Positions 1 through 10,412 of a stretch of DNA of 64,000 bases are shown here, piece after piece. The translations under genes and the position numbers were made by a program. Under the pieces are notes generated by a model. It was given only the letters and a program-made list of their open reading frames with translations, did no database searches and had not been told where the DNA came from. Positions within the stretch are counted from its first letter, which is position 1. Every line of letters starts with the position of its first letter. The stretch comes from Alisma plantago-aquatica (Eukaryota; Streptophyta; Magnoliopsida; Alismatales; Alismataceae), in the NCBI GenBank assembly GCA_963693085.1, contig OY856412.1:1129566744-1129630743 (forward strand), in the 5' to 3' direction.

Positions 1-1773
1 TACTTAAAGAATATGCTCAACTTTGGCATGAGGTCCTAGAGAGGAACTACAAAGCCATCATTCCATAGTCACTAGTAAAGAGTGGGATAAAGTAAGAATG
101 GATATATTACATGAGTGTCACATCTAAGGTATCTCTATACTAAAAAAGTACCCCAGGCTATGACATTAACCATGGTTTAAATGAAGAATGAAAAAAAAAT
201 CTTAACAACTACATTAGAAAAGATGGTTGTCAAAAAAAATTTGCAACGAACCAAGAGGAGTTCCCACCCTATCCATTTATCTTCACTCCTCTTCTAGATC
301 GAAAACAAGCACTCTACCTTCATCATGGAAATGTCTACAAAAACTCAATTCCTTTTGAATTAGAAATCATCCCTACCAAACACCTAATTCAACCACATTT
401 ATTTGGAAACATTTTAATAATTCTTTTAGATGAATATCATGAAGGCATAATAATCCATGAACACATGACTATAGTTGGATAGTCATTATGCATTGCATAT
501 AAGACATAAACTACTAACATTGGAACATTATCACTCATCACACTTTGAAATTTACTGACACCTTACCCACCCCAGTCAAATTAGGATTAATTATAATGCT
601 TGTTCAATAAAGTGATTTATTCTACTAGATCTATGTTGACATGCTAGGGATTGACAAGTCAATCATAGTACATTAAATCTTCTCTCTCTCACTTTCAATG
701 CATGTTTATGGGCACTCAAATTTCATATATGAAACATTATATTGGGATTTATCTTGAAAGTCTTATGAATTTTTCTTAAGTGGTTTTATCTCTATATACC
801 CCCCACTAGATCCCTTTATATATCCAACATTTCTTTTCTTTGTAGATGACCTTTTATTCTTTGTCGATGTACTATACTAATAGAGTGTGTGATACAAATC
901 CCAAGGTGTAGGATGAAATTTCCTCCTTGAAAGTGGTTTTATAAAACCCTTATTAGGTGGAGGTGCACCTACCACATCCCTCCCCCTCAACTATGGTATT
1001 CTAGAAAATAGTATGATGGTGGCAACCCCAACCCAAAATCCTAGTGATTTCTCACTAAGAGTGTGGGTTAGGTATGCACCCATACCATATTTGAACTACC
1101 CATCCTTGGCTTTCAAGCCAAAACATTAATTATTCAACATTTAGCCCTAAAGTATTTATGTTCATATGGCTCCAAAAAGATGACATATGTCCCAAAATCT
1201 CAATATTTTGCCACTTGACAACAATTTCCACTTTGAATAATCCTTATCTAATGAGAAACCTTATTTTGATGCCTTATTTCATAACAAATCCACTTTAAGC
1301 CTTACTCGGGAAAACAATCCCATAGATCCATCAAGGCCTCGATAAAATAAGAACAAGTAGTGAAACCTTATTTCAATATGAAAATTTAACAAAGCCTTAC
1401 TCACTTAAGCAAAATGAAGCTATTGCTTCAGTATTTTAGCCCCCTTGCACCCCACACTTTTGTTTTAGCGGCTGTGTAGGTGATTTAGGGTCCCCCCCAT
1501 CCGAGTGGTGGAAAATCCCCTCTCTCGAGGTTATCATCCTGAATATGGTGGAGGAAATCACAAATTAGATGTGAGGCCCTTCTAAACAAGACAAATGATA
1601 TCATCAATTTAATATATGAAAACACAAAGACCGGAGAGCAGAAGATAGGGAGAATGTTGGTGGCAAGGCTCCTAACTGAGAATCCCTTTAACTCCAAGGT
1701 TCTCTAGAGTACAATGTAATAGGTTTGAGGCGTTCCAAAAGGAGTGGTGGTCAAACAACAGGAACATGGGCTT
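1..1773. other. Unrecognised AT-rich stretch, no gene seen
   Basis: No coding region, RNA gene or repeat family is recognised. The only longish frame (1485-1697, minus) lacks family features and overlaps the probable upstream edge of the LINE. The left part of the LINE 5' region may lie here, but no 5' end could be fixed. Confidence 0.4.
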
Positions 1774-2230
1774 ATAATAATAGCATCCAAGAAGCATAGG
1801 GAAATAGAAATGGTCATGGACGAAGGACCATGGAAATTTTTATGGGAAACTACTTTTTATGCGAGACATGTTCTAAAGTGAGTAACCCTCACAAATCATG
1901 ATCAAGGAGTTCCCCTTATACATCCATTTCTACAACATCCCCATAGGATACAGATCTTATGAAGCCTTCACTAGGATAACAAAAGGTGTGGGTACTGTCC
2001 TAGTGATTGAGAAGGAGGGAGCAGGTTGACCATGTTCCAGGAGAGCTTAGAAATCGTAGAACTGAGGTATGAGAATTCATAAACTGCTAAAACATGTTTA
2101 AAATATGAGGAACCTACAGGGATAGGTTGCAACCATAAAACTGAGGTATGAGCATTTTCCAAACATCTTCTTCGTGTATTGAAAGATTAGACATTCTATG
2201 AAGGAATGTGATATGGAACAAATGATGGGG
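1774..2230 (+). pseudogene. LINE ORF1 remnant (DUF4283-like, degenerate zinc knuckle)
   Basis: The translation shows a DUF4283-like core: a basic stretch, then V-M-D-E-G-P-W-K-F, then after a shift a segment resembling the 'p-l-W-v-q-i ... l-P' region (F-P-L-Y-I-H-F-Y-N-I-P). Near 2150-2220 a degenerate CCHC knuckle remains (F-V-Y-stop-K-I-R-H-S-M-K-E-C-D), with its first Cys changed to Tyr and a nearby codon turned to stop. In plant L1 elements this protein binds the LINE RNA. At least one frameshift and three stops make it non-functional. The order ORF1 then endonuclease-RT supports the call. Confidence 0.65.
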
Positions 2231-2500
2231 TGGAAGATATGGTTAAGAGCCTCGCTTAGAAATTTTTAGTTGAAGGATAGGGTGGATATTCCCTATGAAT
2301 CATTGAGGATAGCCCTATTAAATAAGATGAGGAGAACATATTCAATACTAAGATAGAATAGGTGCAGACAAGATGCTCGACAGAAAGTGTTGTTGAAATA
2401 CCTGGGGAGTATGGAGAATATCAACGAATGCAACCTAATAAAGGAGTTGAAAACACACATGAGAACAAATAGTGAAGAACTAGAGGAGAACACACCCAAA

Positions 2501-2757
2501 CCATGAAATAGAGATAGATAGATCATAATAAAGAAGAAGGGCACTACACAACATAACCACATAGGGCACTAGGAGGGCCCTATCATAGCAAGTATTAAAA
2601 AAGTGATATTATTATAAAACCAAACTATTACCATGAGATAGAGATACATAGATCACAATAAAGAAGAAGGGTGCTACACAACAGAACCACATAGGGCACC
2701 AGGAGGGCCCTATCGTAGCAAGTATTAAAAAAGTGCTATTATTATAAAACCAAACAA
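2501..2757 (+). repeat. Tandem duplication, two 130-bp units
   Basis: Two adjacent units with a 130-bp offset: 2501-2630 and 2631-2757. Both start with ccatgaaata/ccatgagata and end in the same A/T-rich stretch (attattataaaaccaaac). They differ at scattered bases. The unit lies between the LINE ORF1 and endonuclease remnants and encodes nothing recognisable. Confidence 0.85.
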
Positions 2758-3410
2758 TAGTAGTATGGACATGGTACTAGTCATGAGAAGCACAAAGAAT
2801 CTAATGCCTAAAAATGAAAAGGAAAAGGAAAAATAAAACAAGACAAGAGGGTACACCCTTTTGAGGCTCTAGAAGATTGAAACAAATGCATGCAAAGGGA
2901 GGGTGTTCATAAAAAAAAACGGGAACAAGAAAGATAATAATGAAGACATAACAAAGGGAAAGAACAAAAATGATGACACACTAATGTAGAAAACGAAAGA
3001 TGATGAAAAAATAGTACACCAACCGAAGAAGGCATAAATATGAGAAGGAAGTGAGGAAGGGGTGATGGAGCAACCATGTTGTCTAAGGCTTACAGCCAAA
3101 TAATGGTGATTAATGACAACCAACATCATGAACAATGATGGAACTCATGGCATGGAGCTTCTAGGGTATTGGCAGCCTTGATACGTCAAACACTCTTCAG
3201 AGGATGTGTTGGAGAGAGAGCCCAGACATGGTGTTCCTCATGAAAACAATGATGAAAAACAAGACCATGGATAATTCAAAGGAAATGTGACTTCACCCTA
3301 GGTGTGTGCCTGAGTAGCGAGGGACATTCATGAGTCATGGGAATGTTGTGGAGAGAGGAGGGAGTGAAGAGCATATCCTTTTCCAAACACCATTACCTGG
3401 TCGAGGTTGA

Positions 3411-4080
3411 GGATGTGGTGAAATAAGGGTTTGGAGATATGTGGGGATCCATGGATGGTCTGAAAAATCAACAAAAATTACAAATCTTGGGACCTCATTA
3501 GAAAAATTAAAGAAGAGTGCATGGGTTCCTATCATCTTTATCAGGGACATTAATGAAATCCTAAGTCATATTGAGAAGCATGGGAGGGATATTACTAGTA
3601 CAAGACAAATTGATTACTTTAGAAAAGTGGTGGAGGAGTACAACCTCATTGACATCAGTAATAGTAGGAATTAATTCACTTGGTACAAAGGCCTAGATTA
3701 AAGAACAAATATTAGAGAGAGACTTTCTAGGGTCCTATATTTCATGGAGTGGAGTCTTCTTTACAAAGGCTCTAAACACTTAATCCTCCCTAGAATCTGG
3801 TCTGGCCATGCCAATTTCCTCCTAAACTCTAAGTTTACTCATAGATCCAAACCTACTAATAGCAAATTCAAGTGCAAATTCTATTGACTTGAAGAATAGG
3901 AGTTCTCCACCATTGTTGAAGACACTTGGGAGGAGTACACTAATGCTAACATTGGTACCAAGGTTGATAGGTGTGTTGAAAACCTTAGTTGATGGGTAAG
4001 GAGAAGTTTGAGATGACCAGCAATAGACTTAAATGAAAGGAAAGAGATATGGATAGATAACAAAGAAAGTCAATGATGAA
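3411..4080 (+). pseudogene. LINE ORF2 endonuclease (APE-type) remnant
   Basis: The frame opening near 3411 and continuing past a stop at about 3674 matches the C-terminal half of the L1 apurinic-like endonuclease. The active-site region usually reading G-D-F-N-E-I is here I-R-D-I-N-E-I. It is followed by a segment like 'D-F-r-n-v-i-e-e-c-n-L-i-D', then after an in-frame stop F-T-W-Y-K-G-L and R-E-R-L-S-R-V-L, both typical of the family. The enzyme nicks target DNA so that reverse transcription can start. The N-terminal third is missing or unrecognisable, and several stops follow. A dead fragment. Confidence 0.75.
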
Positions 4081-4099
4081 TGACAAAAATATTGAATGC

Positions 4100-4534
4100 C
4101 ACAAGCTTATTCTATAAGTGATTAAGCTAAAAAAACTCCATGAATCCTACTAGTACATTAGAGCAACGACAAACAAAATGAAGGATAGATACCAAAACTC
4201 TATCTATATTCACAAAAAAGTAGATCAAAGGAAGAAACATAACACCATACAAAACTCAAAGATATCTAGGGAAGGTGGTATTCCTCATTATGAGGATATA
4301 TAAACTATCATCTTGTATTACTATAAAGACCTTTTTAGTTCCCAACCCATCAACAATATAGATGAAGTGATAGCTAGTATGGATAGAATAGCCAATCAAC
4401 ATATAAACAATGAAATACAGAAGAATCCCAACATGGAGGAAATAGGGGCCACCCTCAGTCAGATGCACCCCACAAAAACACTAGGCTCTGACAGCTTCCA
4501 TGTTGTAGGGAAATGTCTGCACAAATATGGCAAC
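4100..4534 (+). pseudogene. LINE ORF2 linker and start of RT remnant
   Basis: Translation gives the usual linker between endonuclease and RT (Y-Y-K-D-L-F-S-S, then M-E-E-I-G-A-T-L) and the conserved start of the RT domain Q-M-H-P-T-K, normally followed by A-P-G-P-D-G; here it reads T-L-G-S-D-S-F-H. The frame runs to K-Y-G-N at about 4534, where similarity to LINE ends abruptly. The next expected residues appear at 6658, so an insertion separates the two. An ORF of 93 codons (4313-4594) covers most of it; the enzyme is broken. Confidence 0.75.
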
Positions 4535-6657
4535 AGAAAAAAAATTTGTTGCCATATTCCCAAGAACAACAAGATCGTGTCAACTACTACGTAATGGGAA
4601 GGATGGTTTAATGAGTTCATACCTAGTCTTGGAGAAAGTCTAGAGACTATAACTTATTGTAGTATTCGTGCACTCCTAGTTGCACTAGGACTTGTCTACA
4701 TCAACTCCTAGTTGCACTGGGAGATGTTTACATCAACTCCGTGTACAGCTCCTAGACTTCACCATAAACAATAGACTTAAACAACATGTGCAACGGATCC
4801 ACCATGGACTGTAGACTGATGTTGCCCTCCTAGTGATGGGCAAAGGCCACCTCACCTCTAGAGAAGTCCATACGGACCACCTAGAACTCTTGTGTTCTAG
4901 TAGAACAGACAAGAAGGAGTTGCCCCTCCCATTGGTGTATTAGTCACCAACTTTCTCTCCTACAATTGTTTCTCCCTTGCTATCCCTCGCTATAGTGGGT
5001 AGGACTTGCTTGGGCTCTCTATTGGTTAGCACAACCAGAGAGGATAACATTTTCTAGAGGCAATTGAGTTGTATTCTAGGAATTCCCCAATACCCATCTA
5101 TTTATAGGAGGGGTTAGGGTCTGGGTTCCCTATTTGTGTGGAAGAGGAAGGGACTGGAAGGTCATGAATTTTTGCAAATGCGAGTGTTGAACCAATCATT
5201 CAGCAATCGAACCGGTCCGTTCACATGCAAGTCGATCACTTTGCACTCGAAACTAGTCATTTCTCCATGTTTCCAAATTTCATATGAATTAGAAAATTTG
5301 AATCCAATTAATGACCAACATGATGTCATCACTAATCCTTGATGTAATTGAGTTTCTTCACAAATTCGGTGACTTGCCCACACGAACTGGGTGTCTCACT
5401 CACCCAATCAGGTGGTTGGGGTGATGAGGCAATCGGTTCACAAAGTGAACCGGTCAATTTGCCCTTCAGTTCTGGCAGAACTTTGCCAATTCAATTTCCA
5501 ATCAACTTGACACTCCAACTGGTCATCTCAACACTTGAATTGGTCGGTTAGGAGATCAGTCAGCTAATTTGTTTCTTGAATTAATTCAATCATCATTCAT
5601 GATTAAATCCACTTCTAGATGAGATCCTATGTGTGTGTCCCTATAGGTCCCATATAACGTTGGAAGTAAATTTCCATAACTAGTTTGTGACATCACAAGA
5701 AAGGAGTAATGCCTAATCGCACATCAGTGCTACCCAAGTTAATGAAAAGTTGGAGAACAACTTCAATCTACAATCTATGTAAGGTGTTATAGTGATTGTC
5801 CAATTCCTTTGTCTTTGATATTTGGAATGAACTCTAGGCATGGAAATGTCATCCTATCAATATTTAATCCATGTTCCTAGAATTAGAGAAGACTATCTGA
5901 GATATATGTGACCTTAATATTATATACAGATTCACATGTGCATGGACATGTGTTTCTCAGTCTTTCTTATCAACTGGCCTGGATATCATACTCTAGTAGG
6001 AGGGACAAATCCCATCTACATCACTCACAGTCATCCCCATGTGTCATAGTGCATCCAATCATAAACTTTATGGAAACTCTTATTTAGGATCACGGTGGAT
6101 GATGTCAAAGCACATTGAATGACATGTGATGAGTGTAGTGACTTCAGGTCTAAGAACCAAAATCACCACCTTCACTATGAGAGATCACTATGACCACCAA
6201 ATATGGTTTTCATGTGTCACTCTCAATGTGGGTTTGTTCAATACTTTGTTCTCTAACATGTTTCTATGTGCTTGGTTTGATATCACATATCATGACTGAT
6301 GAGATTTTATCATCAACCAACACACACTTCAATCTTGTGTATTACTATTATTATCTACCTTCCATAGTAACAACTGACTAGGTACATAATAAGAATGTTC
6401 ACACTCTTAACATATGTATGATCTCATTGTTCAAGTCACAAAGTTGAATACATATGTCATTGAATTGTCATTTTTTAGACATCCATTATGTTTCCTCATT
6501 ATCTCATAATTGAGTGAAACCAAATGAATTGGAAGCTTGCCTTTAATAATATTATTAATCAAATCCTTTATGTAATATTCCATCACCATCATCATATGAT
6601 TTTCTCTTTGGGTAAACCATACCAACACATGCAAGTTTCTTTCAAAGATTGTGGGAC
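4535..6657. mobile_element. Unidentified insertion inside the LINE, possible solo LTR
   Basis: About 2.1 kb with no LINE similarity separates two parts of one LINE frame, so it was inserted. No protein is recognised. It carries inverted-pair motifs like those in the LTRs of the other elements, for example CGGTTCAC-aaa-GTGAACCG at 5434-5452 and several AACCGGT/AACTGGT/AATTGGT words between 5200 and 5560. Exact ends and a target-site duplication could not be fixed: the flanks read ggcaa on the left and ggaat on the right. A solo LTR is the best guess, not proven. Confidence 0.45.
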
Positions 6658-7033
6658 ACCCAGGAATGATGTGTTCAACCTCATCAAGAGTTGGTGGTAA
6701 GGTGAAGTTGTCATCACATGTGTAAACAAAACTAACATTGTCTTGATACCAAAATGCAAGAATCCTAGGACTATGATTGAATTCCTCCATATCATTCATT
6801 ACAACATCATCTAAAGAATCATCTTGAAGATGATGGCCAACAAACTAAAGTCTCTCAACAACATCATCTCCACAAATCAAGGTGTGTTTGTTCGGGGCTG
6901 ATTGATAACTAATAAGATGTTGCTTCCATTCAAACTCTTCTAAACCATGAAAAAAAATGCAAAGGAAAAAAGGAATTGATGTGATTAATGTGGACATGAG
7001 AAAATCATACAACTACATTGGGTGGACCTTCTT
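6658..7033 (+). pseudogene. LINE reverse transcriptase fragment, middle part
   Basis: The plus-strand translation resumes with G-N-D-V and contains N-K-T-N-I-V-L-I-P-K, a strongly conserved L1 RT block, followed by the A-N-K-L-K and Q-G-V-F-V-R-G blocks and a D-M-R-K-S-Y block (normally D-M-s-K-A-Y-D). It contains several stops and one or more shifts. It ends at 7033 where element A begins and continues at 16890 in F-D-K-V-M-H-T-M-G-F-G, so these are two halves of one domain. Confidence 0.8.
7029..7033. repeat. Target-site duplication of element A (left), TTCTT
   Basis: TTCTT directly precedes the LTR start; the same five bases follow the right LTR at 16885-16889. The duplication lies inside the LINE RT frame. 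Confidence 0.93.
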
Positions 7034-10000
7034 TGTTACACCCCGATCTCACAATTTCCTCAAATCATGAGATTAGGGCGTAAGATAGGATTTATATGTA
7101 ACCCAAATAACACCCTTAACTTTTCCCTTTTCTTAAAAACTCTTGTTTCTTCGCATTGAACCACATAAAACATTTTAACAAGGGAATCTGAACATTTCTT
7201 TACTAATCAGATTTCAATAGTAAAGATACATATATAAGCATTCATGATGACTCTCACACATTATGCACATGAAACTTGCTAATTAGCATACATATCAAAA
7301 GAGGAATAATATTACACATCGTAATTACAACTATCTCTCTTATCTCTTACTGAGGACCTAGAGTGACAAGGACCGACTGACTCAACTAATCTTGTACTTG
7401 ACTCCTGTGGCAGGTCTACACTGATGCTCTGACCATCTTCAAGTCCACGCGGTTAACCCTAAAAATGTTTGAGTAGAGGGGTGAGCCTACTCGCTCAGTG
7501 AATGAGTACTTCATGGAAACAGACTAATGCACTAATGTGATTACAGCTATAATTTAAGTAAACGATATGAAATTTAACAACAATAAATACTACACTGAGC
7601 AGTTCTAAAACAATATAATTGAAATAGCAAAGAATGTAAATATTGCATCCAAAGAATAACTACTAGAAGACTATGCTCTAGTCTTCCTTAACTCTTTCAT
7701 TTATAAGGAACTCTGTGAACCTATATGATCATATTTTAGATTATGCCCTGATCTTATGCAGTGTACTCTACATAAGAAACTCGCAGTGCACTACGACCAC
7801 ACCGTACAAGACTTAGCGACACACCCGGGAAATGCTAAGTCTGACGCCAGCCCTGTTCTGCTACAGGACCACAGGCTCTCCGGCCTCAATGCACTAACTC
7901 AAAGTGCTCTAGACTCCTCCTCTAACCTGAGTACATAGGCGGAGAGTCTCACGGGGTTACCACCATGACTCCGCACGATTCTTGTTGCAATAACCCCTAT
8001 TTCCTCCAGTGCCACCATGACTCCGCACGGTTCTTGTTGCAACACTGGCTCTCTATCCTCGTGCCACCATGACTCCGCATGGTTATTGTTGCAACACGAG
8101 TTTCACCCCTAAGAAGCAGATCTCTCGAAGGGGTTCTACGGTGTTCAAGGCACCTAAGTCTAACATTAATATTATAGGTACATGTAAAACAGAAATCATA
8201 ACTCATTTTAAATTTCTCACAAGGCTCACACAGCCTGCCATATCATATCATAAGAAACATCATAACTCATGTATTCAACATATATCATGTCTCAGTAACA
8301 TCCCTTTCTAGGGCATGTCATATCTCATCACCTGCAATTTATGAGATATGTATTGAAAATAAGAAGCCCTGCAGTATGTAGATATCATCTCAGAGAGAAC
8401 AAGCATATAAAGTTAAATGCACTAGAAACATACAATTCAACAATTAAGCATCAGCACATCTCATATCGAGACCTTTCATATTATCATAACATAATTCATT
8501 GAACACCCTATCCTTAGGGTTTAATTCAACTTATTCATTCATCACATGCCAACACCCTACTCTTAGGGTTTCATTTGCCTCATTCACCTTTTCATTTACT
8601 TCATTCACTTGTCACATGGCCCTTATAATGATCTCATAAGATATAAGCATTCACTAAATAAAGATTGTTTCCACAAATCATATACAATCAATATAGATAT
8701 GAAATCATGGAAACTTAACTAAATTTAGATTTTCCATATCATTTACTGAGATATCATGTATCAAGAATAAAATTCAATTAAGATAACCCATGAGATACAT
8801 CCTAACCACTTATAGGATTACTAGTCCTTTTCAATAAGGTTGAAACACTAGTGATGTCACAATTAGGTTAAACCCTAATTACATCATTTGATATAAATCT
8901 AAAAAGCATTCTCACTAGGAAGTGTTGTATACGTTTCTGATATGAATCTACCATTTAGGAATCATTCAAACAGAGAAGTAATCCACATCATATCAATTTG
9001 CAACAATCTTAAATCAAACGGACATTTCAGGTTTTAGAATCACATACTAAGCAATTAGGGATTTGGATGCTATAATCAAATTCGTGCATTACAATGTTTG
9101 AAGGAAGAACCCACTCACCCTAAGGTGTGAAAACACCTCAAAACCGCAGCTCAACTCAGGGAATCTCGAATTCCTATCAAATCCCTAGCAAATCTCCCAA
9201 TTCTTCTTCCATTCAACTCGGAAACCTTAAAAATGAGGGATTATGAAGAAAGGGTGAGAAAAGAGGGAATTTCGACATCATCTTGGATCAAATCAGAGCA
9301 TGGATGGAATCTTGACATGAGAGAGAAGATCCACCATAAAAGTCTATGCAAAGGATCCAAACTTACTTGATTTCACCCTTCCTGGAATCGCAAAACCCTA
9401 ATTCAGCAATTCCCCCACTTTCTCCACTCAAGCCCTAATTCTCCCTCTCTCTCTAGGAGCTCGTTTCTCTGGAATGAATGACGAAGAATGAGAGCTGCTT
9501 GTGTGTGTGGTTGCTGATATAAGTCAATTGAGCTGCTTGGGTCAATTGCATATTGACCCAACACTTAACTTTAATTATATTGGCTGAATATTCAGTTATA
9601 CAAAAGTTACTGTAATTCGTTTATTTCAGAGCTCAAACATTATTTAACAATTATGGGAATTTAGCACGTTGTTTATAATTGATCTATAAATATTCAGTTA
9701 AAATTTGAGATCATTTGTAGTTATCAATAAATAATTAAAAATAGAACAGTGCACTGCTATATTGCAGTCTGCAAAATATTCGGCCGAGTTTGTCCTGCAC
9801 AAACTCGACCGACACCCTTACTGTAGGGATTCAAAAGTCATCCAAAAATTATTCCAATTTAACAGAGTGTCTAAAACTTTGTTTTTCAGGCACAGTTAAA
9901 ATTTGATATCAATTGGATATACCAATAAAAAGATAAAATTCAATTACCACACTGCTGTGTAAATTCTGAAATTGTGATCGGCCGAGTTTGAAACTCGATC

Positions 10001-10375
10001 GATAAACAGGTCAGAACATTCTTCAAAAATTCTGATATTTACTAATATTGTTCACATTTTATATATCCAAATCATATCCAAATTTGAAGTAAATCAGAGT
10101 TACACATAAAATACTAAAAATCATTTAGTGAGACATTCTACTTATCAAATTTTGTATTCATGTATCATCAAAACCCTATTTGGGCCGATTAGGGTCAATG
10201 CTTCTCAAACCCTAATTCTCAAGACAAAAGAACATTTAGACTTCTTATCATAGTTAAAACATCCTATTTGTGTTATTGTCATTAATTAGATTTTAAGAAT
10301 GATTATTCTAATTAATCTTTGCAATTGTCTAGGTAAACCCTAGTTTACCAATTAAGCTCAGATGGGGTCGTAACA
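7034..10375 (-). repeat. Element A 3' LTR (3342 bp)
   Basis: Starts TG, ends CA, and matches 13542-16884 along its whole length with scattered substitutions. On the minus strand U3 runs from 10375 to about 9520, where CTTATATCA serves as a probable TATA box. The R/U5 part (about 9490 to 7034) holds a dense series of hairpins at 7482-8134. Two inverted-pair motifs built on TCGGCCGA lie in U3 (9780-9812 and 9977-10003). The short plus-strand ORFs here (7756-7938, 8069-8311) recur in both LTRs without protein similarity and are taken as chance. Confidence 0.93.
7482..8134 (-). other. Hairpin chain in element A leader (3' LTR copy)
   Basis: Perfect or near-perfect inverted repeats follow each other: 7482-7497 (TGAGC, 6-nt loop), 7666-7686 (GAAGACTA, 5-nt loop), 7753-7776 (CTTATGCAG, 6-nt loop, one G-U), 7809-7842 (AGACTTAGC, 16-nt loop), 7852-7867 (CCTGT), 7891-7907 (GCACT), 7911-7949 (AGACTC), 7953-7997 (GGGGTTA), 8006-8048 (CCAGTG), 8058-8100 (CTCGTG), 8105-8134 (ACCCCT). 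The one base difference between LTR copies in the 7753 stem gives a G-U pair on the minus-strand RNA, the element's sense strand. The location is the transcribed R/U5 region, where packaging or dimerisation signals are expected (inference). Confidence 0.75.
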
Positions 10376-10412
10376 ACTCTTCCCCCCTTAGAATGTTTCG
10401 TCCTCGAAACAT
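10376..10412 (-). promoter_or_regulatory. Element A polypurine tract with adjacent hairpin
   Basis: On the minus strand the tract reads TAAGGGGGGAAGAG next to the 3' LTR; it would prime plus-strand DNA synthesis. Directly 5' of it (10393-10412) is a perfect 8-bp hairpin, ATGTTTCG-AGGA-CGAAACAT in the sense orientation, 17 nt from the LTR edge. Elements B, D and F have the same arrangement with other stems. Confidence 0.85.

Noticed and set aside
1000..1130. Second SINE candidate
   Set aside because: Only a weak B-box-like word; no A-box, tail or flanking duplication found.
6431..6799. 122-codon ORF on the minus strand
   Set aside because: It overlaps the LINE RT coding on the other strand and shows no family features.
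7953..8100. Hammerhead ribozyme (retrozyme-type LTR)
   Set aside because: I looked for the CTGATGA and GAAA core words in the right arrangement and did not find them.
7756..8311. Plus-strand ORFs repeated in both LTRs of element A
   Set aside because: Their presence in both copies follows from the LTR duplication; the sequence is better explained by hairpin structure and the element is read from the other strand.
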